This document shows positions 62,253-64,000 of a stretch of 64,000 nucleotides of DNA, one piece after another. Positions within the stretch are counted from its first letter, which is position 1; every line of letters starts with the position of its first letter. The position numbers and the translations under genes are program-made. A model generated the notes under the pieces. It was not told the origin of the DNA and searched no databases. It saw nothing but the letters and a program-made list of their open reading frames with translations. Source of the DNA: Symploca sp. SIO2C1 (GTDB lineage Bacteria; Cyanobacteriota; Cyanobacteriia; Cyanobacteriales; Coleofasciculaceae); NCBI GenBank assembly GCA_010692635.1, contig JAAHGL010000025.1, positions 1 to 64,000 on the forward strand, given 5' to 3'.

Positions 62253-62359
62253 TATAGCAATTCTCGCATCCATGAGGTACATCTCCTATTCCCTATTCCC
62301 TATTCCCCATTCCCAAAAAACAATAACTAATGTACCTCACAAGTATGAGAAACGCTATA
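62253..62359 (+). mobile_element. Hairpin leader element, copy 3
   Basis: This 107-bp element has TATAGCAATTCTCGCATC at the left and GTATGAGAAACGCTATA at the right, inner GAGGTAC and GTACCTC, and a loop with CCCTATT/CCCCATT heptamers. The stem beyond GAGGTAC is less well paired than in copies 1 and 2. It ends 37 nt before ATG 62397. Confidence 0.75.
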
Positions 62360-62396
62360 AATTTATCAATTCCGATGCAAATGGAAATAATCTGAA

Positions 62397-62993
62397 ATGG
62401 CTTACAGTGACTTTACCTTAGACAGAGTGAAGAAAGAATTTGGTTTAACTCTTTCTGATAAAGTTGATATTTTTGCCGATGTACCAGAATATAAATGTAG
62501 TGAATCACTAGCAGAAATTTTGCGAGAAAATCTGCCTTTAGCTCTTGCTAGTAATACCGAAAAATCTCGCTCTGAAATGATTATTGCCCCAATTTTAATC
62601 GAACTTCGGAAACAATTACAGCATCAGATAAGTTTATTCTCTGGTATAGAGTTTAATATTGATTCTGCTAAAGGCTTGAATGGGAGCTGTGATTTTATCA
62701 TTAGTCGTTCATCAGAACTACTACTTATTACTGCGCCAGTGATTGCAATTGTGGAAGCCAAAAAGGAAAATATTAATGCTGGATTAGGACAGTGCATAGC
62801 TGAGATGGTGGCATCTCAGCTCTTTAATGAACGGGAAGAGAATAAAATTGAAACTATTTATGGAGTAGTAACTACCGGGACAAACTGGAGATTTTTGAAA
62901 CTAGAAGGACAAGTGATAAGTATTGATTTGAGTGAGTATTATATTAATAATGTCAATAAAATTTTGGGTATTTTAGCAAGTGGAATTCAGTAA
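62397..62993 (+). CDS. PD-(D/E)XK nuclease-like protein of unknown role
   Basis: This 198-residue protein is found in cyanobacteria. A possible nuclease centre is visible: Glu in [18 protein letters not shown] (about 60), Asp in [10 protein letters not shown] (about 99) and the [20 protein letters not shown] motif (E-x-K, about 120), followed by [20 protein letters not shown]. This pattern is that of restriction-endonuclease-like folds and of type I restriction-like N-terminal domains. No modification gene is adjacent. A defence role is possible but not shown. Its leader contains hairpin element copy 3. Confidence 0.7.
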   Translation: MAYSDFTLDRVKKEFGLTLSDKVDIFADVPEYKCSESLAEILRENLPLALASNTEKSRSEMIIAPILIELRKQLQHQISLFSGIEFNIDSAKGLNGSCDFIISRSSELLLITAPVIAIVEAKKENINAGLGQCIAEMVASQLFNEREENKIETIYGVVTTGTNWRFLKLEGQVISIDLSEYYINNVNKILGILASGIQ

Positions 62994-63045
62994 GGGTGAG
63001 GGCTGATACGCAGTTGTATGCAAAGATAAGTAGCGATCGCTTAAT

Positions 63046-63240
63046 TAGGGTTTGCTGAATAAGTTAATATTGGTAAATTATTATTCTGTAGGGGCGGGTT
63101 CGCCAATCCGGCAAGTACATTGACAAATCAGTCTGCTAAACCCGCCCCGGTAATACCGGTGGGGCGGGTTTAGATAAATTATCGTGTAGTTGCCAAATTT
63201 TGGGCGAACCCGCCTCTACATAGGGCTTGCTGCATAAGTC
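63046..63240. repeat. Cluster of dispersed repeats (TAGGGTTTGCTGAAT and GGGCGGGTTT families)
   Basis: TAGGGTTTGCTGAATAAGTT at 63046 and TAGGGCTTGCTGCATAAGTC at 63221 are direct copies of one family. Between them GTAGGGGCGGGTTCGCC, CTAAACCCGCCCCGG, GGGGCGGGTTTAG and GAACCCGCCTCTACA form two nested palindromes of the GGGCGGGTTT family (63090-63221). No gene is present. Confidence 0.75.
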
Positions 63241-63291
63241 CTAGAACACCTATTCAGTATTCATAAGAAAGCAACCTATGGAACAAGCACT

Positions 63292-63513
63292 ATGACACCA
63301 AAACAAGAACTGCTCAAAGAACTGGAAACTGTTCCTTTACCTGTGATTAAAGAGGTGCTTAACTTCCTGCTTTTTCTCAAAGCAAAGCAATCGCCTGTTG
63401 ATTTCATGGACTTTGCGGGAATGGCATCTGATACCCCTGACCTGATAGATGAAATTATTGGCAATATTGAAGCAAACCGGGCAATGGACTTAGAGCGTAT
63501 CCGTGAGCTATGA
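63292..63513 (+). CDS. DUF2281-like antitoxin
   Basis: This 73-residue protein has an N-terminal helix pair (MTPKQELLKELETVPLPVIK, EVLNFLLFLKAKQSP) of the DUF2281/VapB-like kind and an acidic C-terminus. Its stop overlaps the start of the PIN toxin gene by 4 bp, a tight translational coupling typical of toxin-antitoxin pairs. The toxin is broken by an insertion, so the antitoxin is probably an orphan. Confidence 0.7.
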   Translation: MTPKQELLKELETVPLPVIKEVLNFLLFLKAKQSPVDFMDFAGMASDTPDLIDEIIGNIEANRAMDLERIREL

Positions 63514-64000
63514 AACAATGTCTGCTGGATACCAATATTCTGTCTTACTTCTTACGTGGCGATGCCGCTATCGTTGAGAAATTTCGAGCTTACCGTCAGC
63601 ACTATCCCTACATCTCCTTTTCCATCTTCACCTACTACGAAATCAAAAGTGGCTTGACCTATCGGGACGCTCACAAAAATAGGACTTACGCACTCAAGTG
63701 TCATGCTGAACGATAGTGAAGCATCTCAGCCGTCTGGAGATCCTTCGCTATCGCTCAGGATGACATAGTTCTGTGACGGTGCGTAAATCCTAAAAAAGAT
63801 GTAGCAACTTGAGCAGCTTACAGAAGTCAGCGAAGTCATTCCTTTTGATGAGGCGATTGCCAATACTGCCAGTGAGGTGTACTGTAATCTCAAAAATAGA
63901 GGACTGGTAGTGGCTCCTATAGATCTTTTTATAGGAGCAACAGCCCTATGTTATGACTACACAGTAGCTACCGCCAATATCAAGCATTTTCAACACATCC
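63510..64000 (+). pseudogene. PIN-domain toxin (VapC) gene split by a palindromic element
   Basis: The first 57 codons (MKQCLLDTNILSYFLRGDAA, SFSIFTYYEIKSGLTYRDAH) are a normal VapC N-terminus with the first catalytic Asp and the Glu. A 111-bp element at 63681-63791 then inserts and gives a stop at 63714-63716. After it the toxin resumes as QLEQLTEVSEVIPFDEAIAN, GLVVAPIDLFIGATALCYDY (third acidic position) and VATANIKHFQHI, running off the window end at 64000. A TAG also follows the element, so more than one lesion is present. Confidence 0.85.
63681..63791 (+). mobile_element. Palindromic miniature element, copy B
   Basis: This 111-bp element has near-perfect terminal inverted repeats, AGGACTTACGCAC at the left and GTGCGTAAATCCT at the right, and an inner TGTCATGCTGAACG ... 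CTCAGGATGACA palindrome. It interrupts the VapC gene, showing mobility. Copy A is at 2475-2595. Confidence 0.85.

Overview
The window is chromosomal DNA of a repeat-rich, probably filamentous cyanobacterium. The evidence is an allophycocyanin beta-18 gene (apcF), a carboxysome shell gene (ccmO) next to a CmpR-type regulator and a BicA-type bicarbonate transporter, a BchH/ChlH-type chelatase, very many GCGATCGC (HIP1) octamers, Uma2 genes, pentapeptide-repeat genes, and heptanucleotide tandem repeats of the STRR kind known from filamentous cyanobacteria. I cannot name the species. I saw no rRNA, tRNA or intact CRISPR array.

Layout. 1-2.5 kb: relic of a four-helix-bundle gene fused to a broken transposase, then a SnoaL-like gene and a beta-hydroxyacid dehydrogenase gene. 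2.6-9.2 kb (minus): a STAND-type NTPase with TPRs and 14 WD40 blades, and a partner AAA/STAND ATPase. 9.2-15.3 kb: accessory genes, namely a methyltransferase, a VapBC-like pair, a stray copy of the bchH 3' end, an OLD-like ATPase/TOPRIM nuclease and a decayed DUF433/DUF5615 pair. 15.5-22 kb (minus): BchH and a membrane histidine kinase. 22.3-25.7 kb: IS605 relic, nnr, small proteins. 26-32 kb: kptA, an AAA+ ATPase and three pentapeptide-repeat genes, one split by a roughly 106 bp MITE. 32.4-39.2 kb: a KAS III-like enzyme, a GT-A/GT-C fusion glycosyltransferase and a large RTX-type protein. 39.8-46.5 kb: dapB, a membrane protein, tex, glnA, apcF. 46.8-50.8 kb: bicA, ccmO and cmpR-like, a carbon-concentrating cluster. 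50.8-64 kb: small ORFs inside an inverted-repeat-bounded segment, pyk, a lumenal pentapeptide protein, a Uma2 pseudogene, a histidine kinase, hrcA, rhodanese, Uma2, a DUF3352 protein, a PD-(D/E)XK-like protein, and a toxin-antitoxin pair whose toxin is split by a palindromic element.

Housekeeping genes (nnr, dapB, tex, glnA, apcF, bicA, ccmO, pyk, hrcA) are intact and alternate with accessory blocks rich in ATPases, toxin-antitoxin modules and relics of mobile elements.

The most unusual feature is the repeat ecology. (1) At least 17 tandem arrays share a strict 7-nt period but have unrelated unit sequences. (2) Such arrays and other small palindromic repeats sit in frame inside at least five genes (the WD40/STAND gene, bchH, kptA, the SPOR-like gene, the glycosyltransferase). 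(3) A roughly 106-120 nt hairpin-forming element occurs three times, each time in the same orientation and 11-37 nt upstream of a start codon, with a heptanucleotide array in its loop. The third is my main candidate for something undescribed.
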